A stretch of DNA of 64,000 nt, taken from assembly GCF_014648915.1 (NCBI RefSeq), contig NZ_BMSA01000013.1, positions 124,001-188,000 of the forward strand, written 5' to 3'. This document shows, piece by piece, positions 27,417 through 38,321 of the stretch. Under the pieces are notes generated by a model. That model was given only the letters and a program-made list of their open reading frames with translations, was not told where the DNA came from and made no database searches. A program made the position numbers and the translations under genes. The stretch is from Streptomyces phaeofaciens (lineage in GTDB: Bacteria > Actinomycetota > Actinomycetes > Streptomycetales > Streptomycetaceae). Numbering within the stretch: the first letter of the stretch is position 1; the number at the start of each line of letters is the position of its first letter.

Positions 27417-28094
27417 TCACTCGCGGACGACGGGGCCCGCCCTGTCCAGCAGGCCCGTGCGGGCCGCCAGGGCCGCCGCCTCCAGGCGGGAGCCTACGCC
27501 GAGTTTCATGAGGACGCGCTGGACGTGGGTGCGGGCCGTGGACGGGGCGATGCCCATGCCGGCGGCGATCAGCCGGGTGTCCTCGCCGTCCGCGACACGG
27601 ACCAGGACCTCGACCTCGCGGGGGGTGAGCATCTGGAGCAGACGCTGGCCCTCGTCGTCCGGCTGGGCCGCGGGGTTCAGCAGCTCGCTGAAGGCCCCCT
27701 GCAACAACTGCGGGGCCACGGCCGCCTCGCCGGACCTCGCCTTCATGATCGCCCGTTCCACGCCCTCGATGCGCTCGTCATGGCGCACATAGCCGGAGGC
27801 CCCCGCCGCGAAGGCGGCGGCGATGCCCCGGGGGCTCGGAACCGGACCCAGCACCAGGACGGCCACCTGCGGGCGCTCCCGCTTGATGCGGACCACCGGG
27901 TCGAAGATGCCCGGCTCGGCCGGGGCCGCCGTGCCCAGCAGGCACACCTCGGGCGCCCGGCTGATCACGAGTTCCGCCGCGCCCGCGGCCGGGGCCGCCG
28001 CGGCGAGCACCCGGTGTCCTCGCAGCTTGAGAGCCGAGGCCAACGCCTCGGCCAGCAGGCGGTGGTCGTCGACCACCATCAGCCGCACTCCCAT
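27417..28094 (-). CDS. LuxR-type regulator with degenerate receiver
   Basis: A protein of 225 residues. The receiver-like N-terminus keeps D9-D10, but the phospho-acceptor position is glycine: the strand reads PEVCLLGTAAPAEPG where an Asp would be expected. The C-terminal helix-turn-helix is intact (LTPREVEVLVRVADGEDTRL, then APSTARTHVQRVLMKLGV). It should therefore act without classical phosphorylation, perhaps by ligand or protein contact. ATG 28094 has GGGGGG 8 bases upstream. It is similar in layout to the regulator at 17732. Confidence 0.9.
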   Translation of the reverse strand: MGVRLMVVDDHRLLAEALASALKLRGHRVLAAAAPAAGAAELVISRAPEVCLLGTAAPAEPGIFDPVVRIKRERPQVAVLVLGPVPSPRGIAAAFAAGASGYVRHDERIEGVERAIMKARSGEAAVAPQLLQGAFSELLNPAAQPDDEGQRLLQMLTPREVEVLVRVADGEDTRLIAAGMGIAPSTARTHVQRVLMKLGVGSRLEAAALAARTGLLDRAGPVVRE

Positions 28095-28283
28095 CGAGCA
28101 ACCCCCCAGTCCCCCCACGAAACACAACAGGCCTGGCACACAGACAAAGGGTGCCCCCCGGCACCCCGTCCTTCATGCCCCCGGAAGCTACACGCTTGTT
28201 CGACGTTGCGCTCCCCCTACCGGTGAGAAGTGCCCCGGATCGCCGAAATTCCTCGCATTCGAGGGTGATGAGCGGTACGTGCA

Positions 28284-28313
28284 CGGCCCCGTCCCTGAGC
28301 AGGGACGGGGCCG
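28284..28313 (-). terminator. Hairpin downstream of the PQQ-propeller operon
   Basis: CGGCCCCGTCCCTG (28284-28297) and CAGGGACGGGGCCG (28300-28313) form a nearly continuous 13-14 base-pair stem with a tiny loop. It lies 29 bases past the stop codon of the minus-strand gene. There is no T tract. Confidence 0.75.
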
Positions 28314-28341
28314 CGACCGACGGAACAGTACGACTAGATGA

Positions 28342-30441
28342 TCAACCGCTCGTGCCGAACGCCAGCGCCAGGTACTCCGGGTCGTCCGAGGAGGACTCGC
28401 TGGCGTACACCTGGGACATGTACATGTGCCCCTGGGAGTAGAGGATCTCGGAGTACTCCGGGAGCATGCTGGTCTCCGCGTCCACGGACGCCTCCGTGGA
28501 GGGGTTCTCCAGCAGCTTGGTCTCCTTGAAGGAGCCGCCGTCGATGCTGACGATCTGGCCGCCCTTGTCGTACGGCGGACGCTTGTAGGCGATCAGGCTG
28601 CTGCCGTCCATCCGCAGCGGGTAGATCGTGTACTCGTCGCCCGCGTCGGCGCGCTGGCCGGTCTGCTTGCCGGTGGCCAGGTCGAACGCGACGATCTCGT
28701 TCGTGCGGCTGTACTCGGCGGTGCCCTCGTGCTCCTCGGTCGGGACGTAGATCCGGCCGTTGCCGACGGCCAGGCCCGAGCACTGCTCGATCTTCGTGAT
28801 GCCCTCGCAGTCGGCCGCGAAGTCGTCGCCCGGCACGGAGATACGGGTGCGCAGCTTGCCCGTCTTGTTGTCGATGGAGAAGAAGTCGGAGATGCCGCTG
28901 CCGTCACCGGCGCTGTCGCCGACGTCGGCCGCCACGACCAGCGGTTCGGTGGAGACGACCGACGCGTACTCGATGCCCTTGGTCATCTTGTACTCGGAGA
29001 TCACCTTGCCGGAGGCCGGGTCGATGGTCTGGATGTTCAGCTGCGGGTCGTCGAAGCCACCGCACTTGCGCACCGCCACGAGCTTGGGACCGCCGCCGTA
29101 GCCGGCGTCGTAGCAGGTGTCGGTCGCCTTCGGCGCCCACAGCGCCTTGCCCGAGTCGATGTCGAAGGCCGCGCCGCCGTCCGTGCCGCCCAGGGCGACG
29201 GTGTTCGCGCTGACGGTCACGTTGTCGAAGTCGACCGGGTAGTCGCCGGACGCGACCGTCTTCTTCCACAGCTGCTTGCCCGCCGCGAGGTCGATCGCGG
29301 CGACCTGGTCGCAGCTCGCGGTGTCGGCCGTGCTCGCCTGGAAGACGACCGCCGTGCGGTAGTCGTCCGTCGCGAACCGGCTGGCCTCGCACACCGGGCC
29401 GGGCAGCTTGACCGTCCACAGCTTCGTGCCCTTGTCGAGGTCGTAGCCGACGACCTCGTTGACGCCTGTCTTCACGTACGCCTTGTCGGTCATCCAGGAG
29501 CCCCGGACGCCGACGCTGTCGTCCTTCTTGACGACGGGCATCGGCAGCTGGAACAGGATCTTGGCGGACGTGTCGGCCGGCGCCTTCTCCTTGCCGCCGG
29601 TGGACGTGGTGCCGCCGGTGTCGCCCTTGTCGTCGCCGCCGCCGTCGGTGCCGCCGGTGCTCGCGGTGTCGTCCTTCTTGCCGCCGTCACCGGAGTTCGC
29701 GTACCAGACACCGCCGCCGACGATCAGCGCGATCGCGACGACCGCCGAGACGATGATCGCGGCCTGCGCGTTGATCTTCTTCCCGCCGCCACCGGTGCCG
29801 GGGCCGCCCTGGGCGTGCAGGGGCACGGTGGGCTGGCCCGGGTAGCCGTAGCCGGGGACCGTCGGAGGCTGGCCCGGGTAGCCGTACCCCTGCTGCGGGG
29901 GGTACGGGGCGCCCGGCTGGCCGTAGGGGGCCGGCGGCTGCGGGGACTGGGCGTACGGCGAGGGCGCGGGCGCCTGACCCGGGTAGCCGTAGCCGGGGGT
30001 GGTCGGAGGCTGGGGCGGCTGGGGGGCACCCGCCTGCGGATAGCCGTACGCCGGCTGCGGCGGGGTGGGGGGCGCCTGGCCCGGGTAGCCGTAACCGGGC
30101 TGCGGCGGGGTGGGCGGAGCCTGCGGGGCCTGCGGCGGCCGGCCGGTCTGGTGCGGCATCGGGCCCCCGCCCTCCGGGGTCTTGCTGAGCTGCGGCCCCC
30201 CGGGAGGGGCGGCCGGCGGCGCGAACGGAGGGGCGGCCGGGGTCTGCGGCGCGCCGAAGCCGGGGGCACCGGCCGGCGGGGCGGGGGTGTTCTGCGGAGC
30301 CGGCGGCGGGGCGTCCTGCGGCGTGGCCGCGTCTTGCCCCGCGCCCTCCTGCGGTACCGCGTCCTGCGGCTCGGGCGGGCCGAAGGCGCCCTGCTGCGGG
30401 GGCTGGTCCTGGGGCGGCTGGTTGGGCGGCGGCTGCGTCAT
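28342..30441 (-). CDS. Membrane-anchored PQQ-like beta-propeller protein with Pro-rich N-terminus (copy 1)
   Basis: A protein of 699 residues. Residues 1-220 are a cytoplasmic Pro/Gly/Gln/Tyr-rich tail with repeated GYGYPGQ blocks. One membrane helix follows (about 226-247). The outer part begins with a Gly/Asp/Thr linker and continues as a beta-propeller of PQQ-like repeats (for example DLDKGTKLWTVKLPGP, DLAAGKQLWKKTVASG, DIDSGKALWAPKATD, DLATGKQTGQR). PQQ cofactor residues are not evident; such propellers often only bind proteins or sense the envelope. ATG 30441 has GAGG about 10 bases upstream. It lies 67 bases after a similar gene. Confidence 0.85.
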   Translation of the reverse strand: MTQPPPNQPPQDQPPQQGAFGPPEPQDAVPQEGAGQDAATPQDAPPPAPQNTPAPPAGAPGFGAPQTPAAPPFAPPAAPPGGPQLSKTPEGGGPMPHQTGRPPQAPQAPPTPPQPGYGYPGQAPPTPPQPAYGYPQAGAPQPPQPPTTPGYGYPGQAPAPSPYAQSPQPPAPYGQPGAPYPPQQGYGYPGQPPTVPGYGYPGQPTVPLHAQGGPGTGGGGKKINAQAAIIVSAVVAIALIVGGGVWYANSGDGGKKDDTASTGGTDGGGDDKGDTGGTTSTGGKEKAPADTSAKILFQLPMPVVKKDDSVGVRGSWMTDKAYVKTGVNEVVGYDLDKGTKLWTVKLPGPVCEASRFATDDYRTAVVFQASTADTASCDQVAAIDLAAGKQLWKKTVASGDYPVDFDNVTVSANTVALGGTDGGAAFDIDSGKALWAPKATDTCYDAGYGGGPKLVAVRKCGGFDDPQLNIQTIDPASGKVISEYKMTKGIEYASVVSTEPLVVAADVGDSAGDGSGISDFFSIDNKTGKLRTRISVPGDDFAADCEGITKIEQCSGLAVGNGRIYVPTEEHEGTAEYSRTNEIVAFDLATGKQTGQRADAGDEYTIYPLRMDGSSLIAYKRPPYDKGGQIVSIDGGSFKETKLLENPSTEASVDAETSMLPEYSEILYSQGHMYMSQVYASESSSDDPEYLALAFGTSG

Positions 30442-30508
30442 GGTGTCGGTACCTCGGGGAAAAGCTCGGCGGGCGGGGACGGGGGGAAGGCGGCGGTCGG
30501 TGGTCGCC

Positions 30509-32290
30509 TCACTTGCCGTAGGCGAGCATCAGCTTCTCCTTCTCGTCGTCCCGGCCCGTCAGCCGCGTGGTGGAGAGATAGAAGCGCCCGTCGACCCAGG
30601 CGAGGTCTCGCGAGGAGAAGCCGCTCTCGATCTCGGTCGTGCTCTCGGGCATCTGCAACAGCTTCACCGGCTGGTGGGCGGACCCGGTCGTCGGGATCGA
30701 CACCACCTGTCCGGGCGCGCTGTAGGACGCCTCGACATAGGCGACGAGCTTGCCGCCCTCGACGGTCACCGGCAGCGCCGACGCGTCCGACGGGGACTTC
30801 ACGCGCCACTTCTCCTTGCCGGTGGCGAGGTCGATCGCGACGATCTCGTTGGCCCCGGTGGTGGCGTCGGTCGGCAGATAAAGGGTGTTCGCGTCGGCGA
30901 CCGCGCCCAGGCAGCCCTGGAGGTTGCGCTGGAGGACGGCCCAGCCGCACTCGGGCGCGAAGTCCTCGTCGAAGCCGACCTGCGAGCGGAAGCCGCCGCC
31001 CGGCTTGAACGTGGAGATGTTCCAGGTGTTCTTGTCGCTGTTGGTGCTGTAGACGACCAGCGGATCGACGGAGTAGGTCCGCGCGACCGTCCACCCCTTG
31101 TCGAACTTCTGGGTCCACTTGACCTTGCCGGTCGCCGGGTCCAGCTCCTGGACCTCGTCGTGCTCGTCGGGGTCGGTCGCCGCGCAGGAGGACACCGCGA
31201 TCAGCTTGGTGCCGCCCGCGAACGCGGTCGGGAAGCAGGCGTCGCCGTACTTCTTCTTGTCGAACAGCTTCTTGCCGGTGCGGACGTCGTACGCCGTCCC
31301 CGACATCGAGCGGCCCACCATCAGCGTGTTGCCGGTGAGGGACATCCCGATGCTGCTCGTGCTGTCGAACAGCTCGCCGTCGGCGACCTCCCCGGACCAG
31401 CCCTTGGCGCCGGTGTTCAGGTCGATCTGCTGGAGCTGGTTGCAGTCGGCGCGGTCGCTGGTGCCGCTCATGTAGGCGACGACGATCTTGTCGTCGGCCG
31501 TCTTCTGCGGGGTGACCGCGCAGATCTTCTGCGGGAACGTGATGGGGTCCCAGGCCGGCCGCCCGTCACCGACGTTGTACGCGACGAGGTCCTTGTACGC
31601 CGCCTTCACCGACGCCTTGGACGTGATCCACATGCCGGGGGCGTCGGCGCCGGAGGCGGGCGCGTCCGGCGCCTCCTTGTACCAGAGCACCTTCGCCTCG
31701 CCCGACTTGCGGCCCGCGTTGAAGTCCTCCTGCTCCTCGCCGCCGTCGCCGCTGCCGTCACCGGGGTTGACCGGGGCGCCGCTGCCGGTCGCCTTCCCGT
31801 CGTCGCTGGGCCCGGCGACCGGCTTCTTGTCGTCGCCCTTGTCGTCCCCGCCGGCGGTCACGGCGAACACCGTCCCGCCGATCACCAGCAGGGCCGCCAC
31901 GGCCGCGCCGACGACCAGCGCCGGGCGCCCCTTGAAGGGGTTGCGCGAACCGCCGGCCGGCAAGGCCCCGGGCGCGCCGGGGTACTGCGGCTGCTGCGGG
32001 TAGCCGTAACCGGGCTGCTGGGCGTAGGGACCGCTCGGCTGCCCGTACGGACCGGGCTGCGCGTAGGGTCCGGGCTGGCCGTACGGGCCGGGCTGCGGCG
32101 GCTGTTGCGGGTAGCCGTAGGGGGGCTGGGGCTGCGGGGCGGAAGGTGCGCCGAAGCCGCCCTGCGGCGCGGCCTGCGGGGGCTGGGGAGCCTGCGGGGG
32201 CTGGGCCGGTGGTGGGACCGGAGGCTGCGGCGGCTGGTTCTCCGGCGGTCCGAACCCGCCCTGCGGCGGCTGATTGGGCGGCTGAGCCAT
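30509..32290 (-). CDS. Membrane-anchored PQQ-like beta-propeller protein with Pro-rich N-terminus (copy 2)
   Basis: A protein of 593 residues with the same plan as its neighbour: a Pro/Gln/Gly/Tyr-rich cytoplasmic tail (1-118, with repeated GPYGQPGPYAQ blocks), a membrane helix (about 124-146), a Gly/Asp-rich linker, and PQQ-type propeller repeats (for example VRTGKKLFDKKKYGD, DPATGKVKWTQKFDKG, DLATGKEKWRVKSP). ATG 32290 is chosen because AAGGGGGAG sits 8 bases upstream. The two genes look like a tandem duplication and are likely cotranscribed. Ligand and partner are unknown. Confidence 0.85.
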   Translation of the reverse strand: MAQPPNQPPQGGFGPPENQPPQPPVPPPAQPPQAPQPPQAAPQGGFGAPSAPQPQPPYGYPQQPPQPGPYGQPGPYAQPGPYGQPSGPYAQQPGYGYPQQPQYPGAPGALPAGGSRNPFKGRPALVVGAAVAALLVIGGTVFAVTAGGDDKGDDKKPVAGPSDDGKATGSGAPVNPGDGSGDGGEEQEDFNAGRKSGEAKVLWYKEAPDAPASGADAPGMWITSKASVKAAYKDLVAYNVGDGRPAWDPITFPQKICAVTPQKTADDKIVVAYMSGTSDRADCNQLQQIDLNTGAKGWSGEVADGELFDSTSSIGMSLTGNTLMVGRSMSGTAYDVRTGKKLFDKKKYGDACFPTAFAGGTKLIAVSSCAATDPDEHDEVQELDPATGKVKWTQKFDKGWTVARTYSVDPLVVYSTNSDKNTWNISTFKPGGGFRSQVGFDEDFAPECGWAVLQRNLQGCLGAVADANTLYLPTDATTGANEIVAIDLATGKEKWRVKSPSDASALPVTVEGGKLVAYVEASYSAPGQVVSIPTTGSAHQPVKLLQMPESTTEIESGFSSRDLAWVDGRFYLSTTRLTGRDDEKEKLMLAYGK

Positions 32291-32490
32291 CAGCGTGCTC
32301 CCCCTTGTCACTGATTTTTAGCCAGCCCTTTGTATCACCCATGTCCGACAGCGAAGGGGGCCGGATCCGCCCCTGTTCCCAAGGGCGGACCGGCCCGTAA
32401 TGCCCTCGTTATGCGCCTTCACGCACCCTTCACGCGGCGCACGCGCCGTCAGTGCGCGCCCCGGGCACGGCGCGCGCACCTCCCCGTCGG

Positions 32491-34296
<1,806 letters not shown>

Positions 34297-34804
34297 TTCT
34301 CTCCTGCCCGGGGGGTTCGATCGACCCTCAAGGGTAGTCGGGCGGACCGGCGTCCGGCCGGGGCGTCCACCGCGGTGCGGGCGGAGGCCGGCCGGGGCGG
34401 GCCCCGGGAGGCGGCCGGACGCGCGGGGCGTGGGGGAACGGGCCGCGGCGGGACGCGCGGGGCATGGGGGGAACGGGCGTACGCGTGAGGCGTACGGGAA
34501 GCACGATCCGCGCGTGATGGTGGTGTGCGCCGGTGACACACAGCGCGTACGCGTCCGGGGCACGCCCTCCCGGGCCGGCTCCCGGCGGCCGCTCGTGCGC
34601 CGCGGGGACGCGGCCGGTTGCGCGGAGCGGGACACGGCCGGTCGCACGCGCCGACGTACGAGCCCTCACACCTGTCCGGCGTACGGACGTTCACCCGCGC
34701 GGGACGCCTGCCGGCCGGTCCCGGCGCGCCTCTCGCGCGTCGCGCCGCCGGCGGCGCCCCTCCATACCGCCGTCTCCGCCGTCCGCGCCGCCGCGGCCGT
34801 CCCG
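34297..34804. other. 508-base gap without a credible gene
   Basis: Between the ABC-F start and the ispE stop no coding frame has a ribosome site or recognisable sequence; the open frames are a product of GC content. It holds the ABC-F promoter and two imperfect direct repeats: GGACGCGCGGGGC(G/A)TGGGGG near 34414-34434 and 34451-34473, and (G)CGGGACACGGCCGG-like copies near 34610-34640. Confidence 0.5.
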
Positions 34805-35707
34805 TCAGCGGGAGTCGACGACCGTCGCCCCCGGCACCGGGCCCGATGCCACCCGCACGCTGCGGCAGGTGCCCGAGGTGCGCAGGGCCTCGGCGATCTT
34901 CTCCGCGGAGGCGGGGTCACGGGCGAGGTACGCCGTGGTCGGCCCCGAACCCGAGACGAGCGTCGCGAGCGCGCCCGCCGCGCGCCCCGCCGCCAGGGTG
35001 TCGGCGAGTTCGGGGAAGAGCGACAGGGCTGCGGGCTGGAGGTCGTTGGAGACGGTGGCCGCGAGCGCGTCCGGGTCGCCCTTGGCCAGCGCGTCGAGGA
35101 GTTCCCGGGAGGCGACCGGCTCGGGGACGTCGAGGCCCTCGCCGAGCCGGTCGAACTCCCGGAACACCGCCGGCGTCGACAGTCCGCGCACCGCCATCGC
35201 GAACACCCAGTGGAAGGTACCGCCGACCTCCAGGGCGGTCAGCCGCTCGCCCCGCCCGGTGCCGAGCGCGGCCTCGCCGACCAGGCTGAACGGGACGTCG
35301 CTGCCCAGTTCGGCGCAGATGTCGAGGAGTTCGTCGCGGGAGGCGCCCGTGCCCCACAGCGTGTCGCAGGCCAGCAGCGCGCCCGCGCCGTCCGCGCTGC
35401 CGCCCGCCATACCGCCGGCGACGGGGATGTCCTTGGCGATGTGCAGATGCACGTCGGGGGTGCGGCCGTACCGCTCGGCGAGCGCGATCGCGGCGCGCGC
35501 GGCGAGGTTCGTGGCGTCGAGGGGCACCTGGCCGGCGTCCGGTCCCTCGCAGGTCACGCGCAGCTCGTCGGCCGGGGTGACCGTGACCTCGTCGTACAGG
35601 CCGACCGCCAGGAAGACGTTCGCCAGGTCGTGGAAGCCGTCGGCGCGCGCGGCACCCACCGCGAGCTGGACGTTGACCTTGGCCGGTACGCGGACGGTGA
35701 CGGTCAC
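34805..35707 (-). CDS. ispE: 4-diphosphocytidyl-2-C-methyl-D-erythritol kinase
   Basis: A protein of 300 residues of the GHMP kinase family, the fourth step of the MEP isoprenoid pathway. It opens VPAKVNVQLAVGAARADGFHDL, has the ATP loop PVAGGMAGGSADGAGALL, and the C-terminal LVSGSGPTTAYL. GTG 35707 overlaps the rsmA stop by four bases (GTGA), so translation is coupled. The rsmA-ispE order is common in bacteria. Confidence 0.95.
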   Translation of the reverse strand: MTVTVRVPAKVNVQLAVGAARADGFHDLANVFLAVGLYDEVTVTPADELRVTCEGPDAGQVPLDATNLAARAAIALAERYGRTPDVHLHIAKDIPVAGGMAGGSADGAGALLACDTLWGTGASRDELLDICAELGSDVPFSLVGEAALGTGRGERLTALEVGGTFHWVFAMAVRGLSTPAVFREFDRLGEGLDVPEPVASRELLDALAKGDPDALAATVSNDLQPAALSLFPELADTLAAGRAAGALATLVSGSGPTTAYLARDPASAEKIAEALRTSGTCRSVRVASGPVPGATVVDSR

Positions 35708-36588
35708 TCGGGCTCCTCGTGGTCGGCGGTCGCCTTGTGCTCGGCGATCCTCGTGAACTCCTCGACGGTGAGCGACTCCCCGCGCGCCTGCGGGGAGACC
35801 CCGGCGGCGACCAGGGCCACCTCGGCCGCGGCCGCCGAGCCGGCCCATCCGGCGAGCGCGGCGCGCAGCGTCTTGCGGCGCTGCGCGAACGCCGCGTCCA
35901 CGACGGCGAAGACCTCCCGGCGCGACGCCGTGGTCTTGATCGGCTCGGTCCTGCGGACCAGGGAGACGAGCCCGCTGTCCACGTTGGGCGCGGGCCAGAA
36001 GACATTGCGTCCGATGGCGCCGGCCCGCTTGACCTCGGCGTACCAGTTGGCCTTGACGGACGGTACGCCGTACACCTTCGAGCCGGGGGCGGCGGCGAGG
36101 CGGTCGGCGACCTCCGACTGGACCATCACGAGGGTGCGCCGGATGCTCGGGAAGGTGGCGAGCATGTGCAGCAGCACGGGCACGGCCACGTTGTAGGGCA
36201 GGTTCGCGACCAGCGCGGTCGGCGGGGGTCCGGGCAGCTCGGTGACGTGCATGGCGTCGGAGTGCACCAGCGCGAAACGCTCCGCGCGCTCCGGCATGCG
36301 CGCGGCGATCGTCGCGGGCAGGGCGCCGGCCAGGACGTCGTCGATCTCGACGGCCGTGACCCGGTCGGCGACCTCCAGCAGCGCGAGCGTGAGGGAGCCG
36401 AGCCCCGGTCCGACCTCGACGACCACGTCGTCGGGCCGCACGTCGGCGGTGCGCACGATACGGCGGACCGTGTTCGCGTCGATCACGAAATTCTGGCCGC
36501 GCTGCTTGGTGGGCCGTACGCCGAGGGCTGCCGCGAGTTCGCGGATGTCGGCGGGGCCCAGGAGGGCGTCGGGGGTGGGGCTCGTCAC
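35704..36588 (-). CDS. rsmA: 16S rRNA dimethyladenosine methyltransferase (KsgA)
   Basis: A protein of 294 residues that dimethylates two adjacent adenines near the 3' end of 16S rRNA. It shows KQRGQNFVIDANTVRRIV, the SAM motif VEVGPGLGSLTLALLE, and VANLPYNVAVPVLLHML (the NLPY catalytic motif). GTG 36588 is used as the start. It lies 40 bases downstream of rpfB and is coupled to ispE. Confidence 0.96.
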   Translation of the reverse strand: MTSPTPDALLGPADIRELAAALGVRPTKQRGQNFVIDANTVRRIVRTADVRPDDVVVEVGPGLGSLTLALLEVADRVTAVEIDDVLAGALPATIAARMPERAERFALVHSDAMHVTELPGPPPTALVANLPYNVAVPVLLHMLATFPSIRRTLVMVQSEVADRLAAAPGSKVYGVPSVKANWYAEVKRAGAIGRNVFWPAPNVDSGLVSLVRRTEPIKTTASRREVFAVVDAAFAQRRKTLRAALAGWAGSAAAAEVALVAAGVSPQARGESLTVEEFTRIAEHKATADHEEPE

Positions 36589-36628
36589 GGGACAAGGGTA
36601 CGGGGCGGTGGAGCCGCGCTCGGGTCGG

Positions 36629-38203
36629 CTATCCGTGCAGCCGGGTCCCGCAGTGCGGCCAGGGGCTCGCGCCCCTGCTCACGTACAGCTTCTTGGCCCG
36701 GAACGTCTGCTCCGCCGCCGGGGCGTCCTGGGGGCGCCCGCTGCCGCCGAGGCTCTGCCAGGTGCGGGTGTCGAACTGGTAGAGGCCGCCGTACGTGCCC
36801 GACGGGTCCACCGCCCGGGGCCGGCCGCCGGACTCGCAGGCGGCGAGGCTCTGCCAGTCCAGGCCGTCGGCGCCCCGCACGGAGGCCGGCAGCGGCTTGG
36901 TGCCGACCTTGACGAGCTGCGGCCGGGGCTCGCGGACGACCTCGGTCCGGATCCGCTTCGGCTTCTGCCGGACACCGTTGACCGTGCGCAGGGAGTAGGT
37001 GATCCGCCGCAGCCCCGGCCGCCCGGCCCGCTCCACCACCTCCGTGCCCTTGAACAGGGAGGGGTCGGCCGTGCGGTGCACGTCGAAGGCGATCGGCTCG
37101 TCCCGCACCTCCTTGCCGCCGGTGATCCGCAGCACGGTGATCGTCTGCCCGTCGCGCGGGAAGCTGCCGGGCGCGACGGAGGTGGTGTCCTGGCCGTGCA
37201 GGGTGATCCCGGCCTCCTCGACGGCCTCCCGTACGGTCGCCGCGTTGGTGCGGATGGTGCGGGCCCGGCCATCGGCCATGACGGTGAGGGCGCGCTCGGT
37301 GCGCACGTCCAGCGCGAGCCCCTGGCGTCCGATGTACTGGGAGCGCGCGATGGAGAGGTACGCGCCCTCCGCGCGCACCCCGAGCTGTCTGAGCGCCCCC
37401 TCCACCGTGCGCGCCGTCGTCCACACCTCGCGGCGCCGGCCGTCCAGGGTGAGCCGTACGGGGCGCCCGTAGTGCACCTCGATCTCGTCGCCGCTGGTCA
37501 GGTCCGCGTCGGGAGCGGGGGCGACCAGGTCGTGCTCCCCGACCCGCACGCCTTCCTCCGCGAGGAGTTCGGTCACGTCGTCGGCGAAGGTGTGCAGCGT
37601 GCGCGGCTTGCCGTCGACGGTCAGCTCGACCGCCTTGTCCTCGGCGACGAAGGCCGTGGTGCCGCCGGCGAGGAAGGCGACGACGAGCGCCTGCGGCAGC
37701 AGCCGGCGCATGGTCGACTCCGGGCGCTCGGCGTAGCGCGCCCTGCGCCGGCGCGCGGCCCGTCCCACCAGGGTGGGCGTCTCGGGCGCCGGCACCGCCT
37801 GCCGCGGCAGCGGCGGCTCGCCGAGCCGGAGCGTCACGTGCGGCGAGGACGGCGGGGGCGGCGGGGGCGGCGGCGGCACGGGGGCCTCGTAGGCGGGCCG
37901 GTACGTGTCCTCGTACTCCGGGTGCTCCGGGTGCTCCGGGTACTCCGGCCGGGTCGTCGGGTCGCCGTACACCGGGCCGTTCGCGGCGTCCGCGTACACC
38001 GGCCCGTTCACGGCGTCGTACCCGTGCCCGTAGGGGTCGTCGTACCCGGCCCGGTGGTCGTCGTACTCCCCCGGCGCCACGTACACGCCGTACGCGAGGG
38101 TCTCGGCTTCGTGCAGGTCGACGTACGCCCCGCCCGCGCCGTACGGCTCGGGCCCGGGGGTCTGCGCGTACCGCGCATCCGGCAGATACTGCGAGTTGCT
38201 CAC
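36629..38203 (-). CDS. rpfB: Resuscitation-promoting factor, RpfB type
   Basis: A protein of 524 residues. Residues 1-165 are a cytoplasmic Tyr/Pro/Asp/Glu-rich tail with short repeats. A membrane helix follows (about 166-186). Outside are three DUF348 modules (about 190-246, 249-303 and 306-360), a G5 domain (about 362-437), and a C-terminal Rpf transglycosylase domain (about 449-520) with the catalytic glutamate E457 in LAACESGG. Rpf enzymes cleave peptidoglycan and help spores or dormant cells restart. GTG 38203 is used. The tatD-rpfB-rsmA-ispE order is conserved in actinobacteria. Confidence 0.95.
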   Translation of the reverse strand: MSNSQYLPDARYAQTPGPEPYGAGGAYVDLHEAETLAYGVYVAPGEYDDHRAGYDDPYGHGYDAVNGPVYADAANGPVYGDPTTRPEYPEHPEHPEYEDTYRPAYEAPVPPPPPPPPPSSPHVTLRLGEPPLPRQAVPAPETPTLVGRAARRRRARYAERPESTMRRLLPQALVVAFLAGGTTAFVAEDKAVELTVDGKPRTLHTFADDVTELLAEEGVRVGEHDLVAPAPDADLTSGDEIEVHYGRPVRLTLDGRRREVWTTARTVEGALRQLGVRAEGAYLSIARSQYIGRQGLALDVRTERALTVMADGRARTIRTNAATVREAVEEAGITLHGQDTTSVAPGSFPRDGQTITVLRITGGKEVRDEPIAFDVHRTADPSLFKGTEVVERAGRPGLRRITYSLRTVNGVRQKPKRIRTEVVREPRPQLVKVGTKPLPASVRGADGLDWQSLAACESGGRPRAVDPSGTYGGLYQFDTRTWQSLGGSGRPQDAPAAEQTFRAKKLYVSRGASPWPHCGTRLHG

Positions 38204-38321
38204 GCCGACACGCTCCAGGGGTCCTGGGAGTCCGGGGGTCCGGATCGGGGCCCCCAGAACCTAGCGGAGCGATCGTCACTCTCCAAAGCGACGTGGCTAC
38301 CCAGAGTTGTGTTCGGGTGAG

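Noticed and set aside
28426..32314. Long plus-strand open frames of 860 and 734 residues
   Set aside because: Antisense to the two propeller genes, without ribosome sites or family matches.
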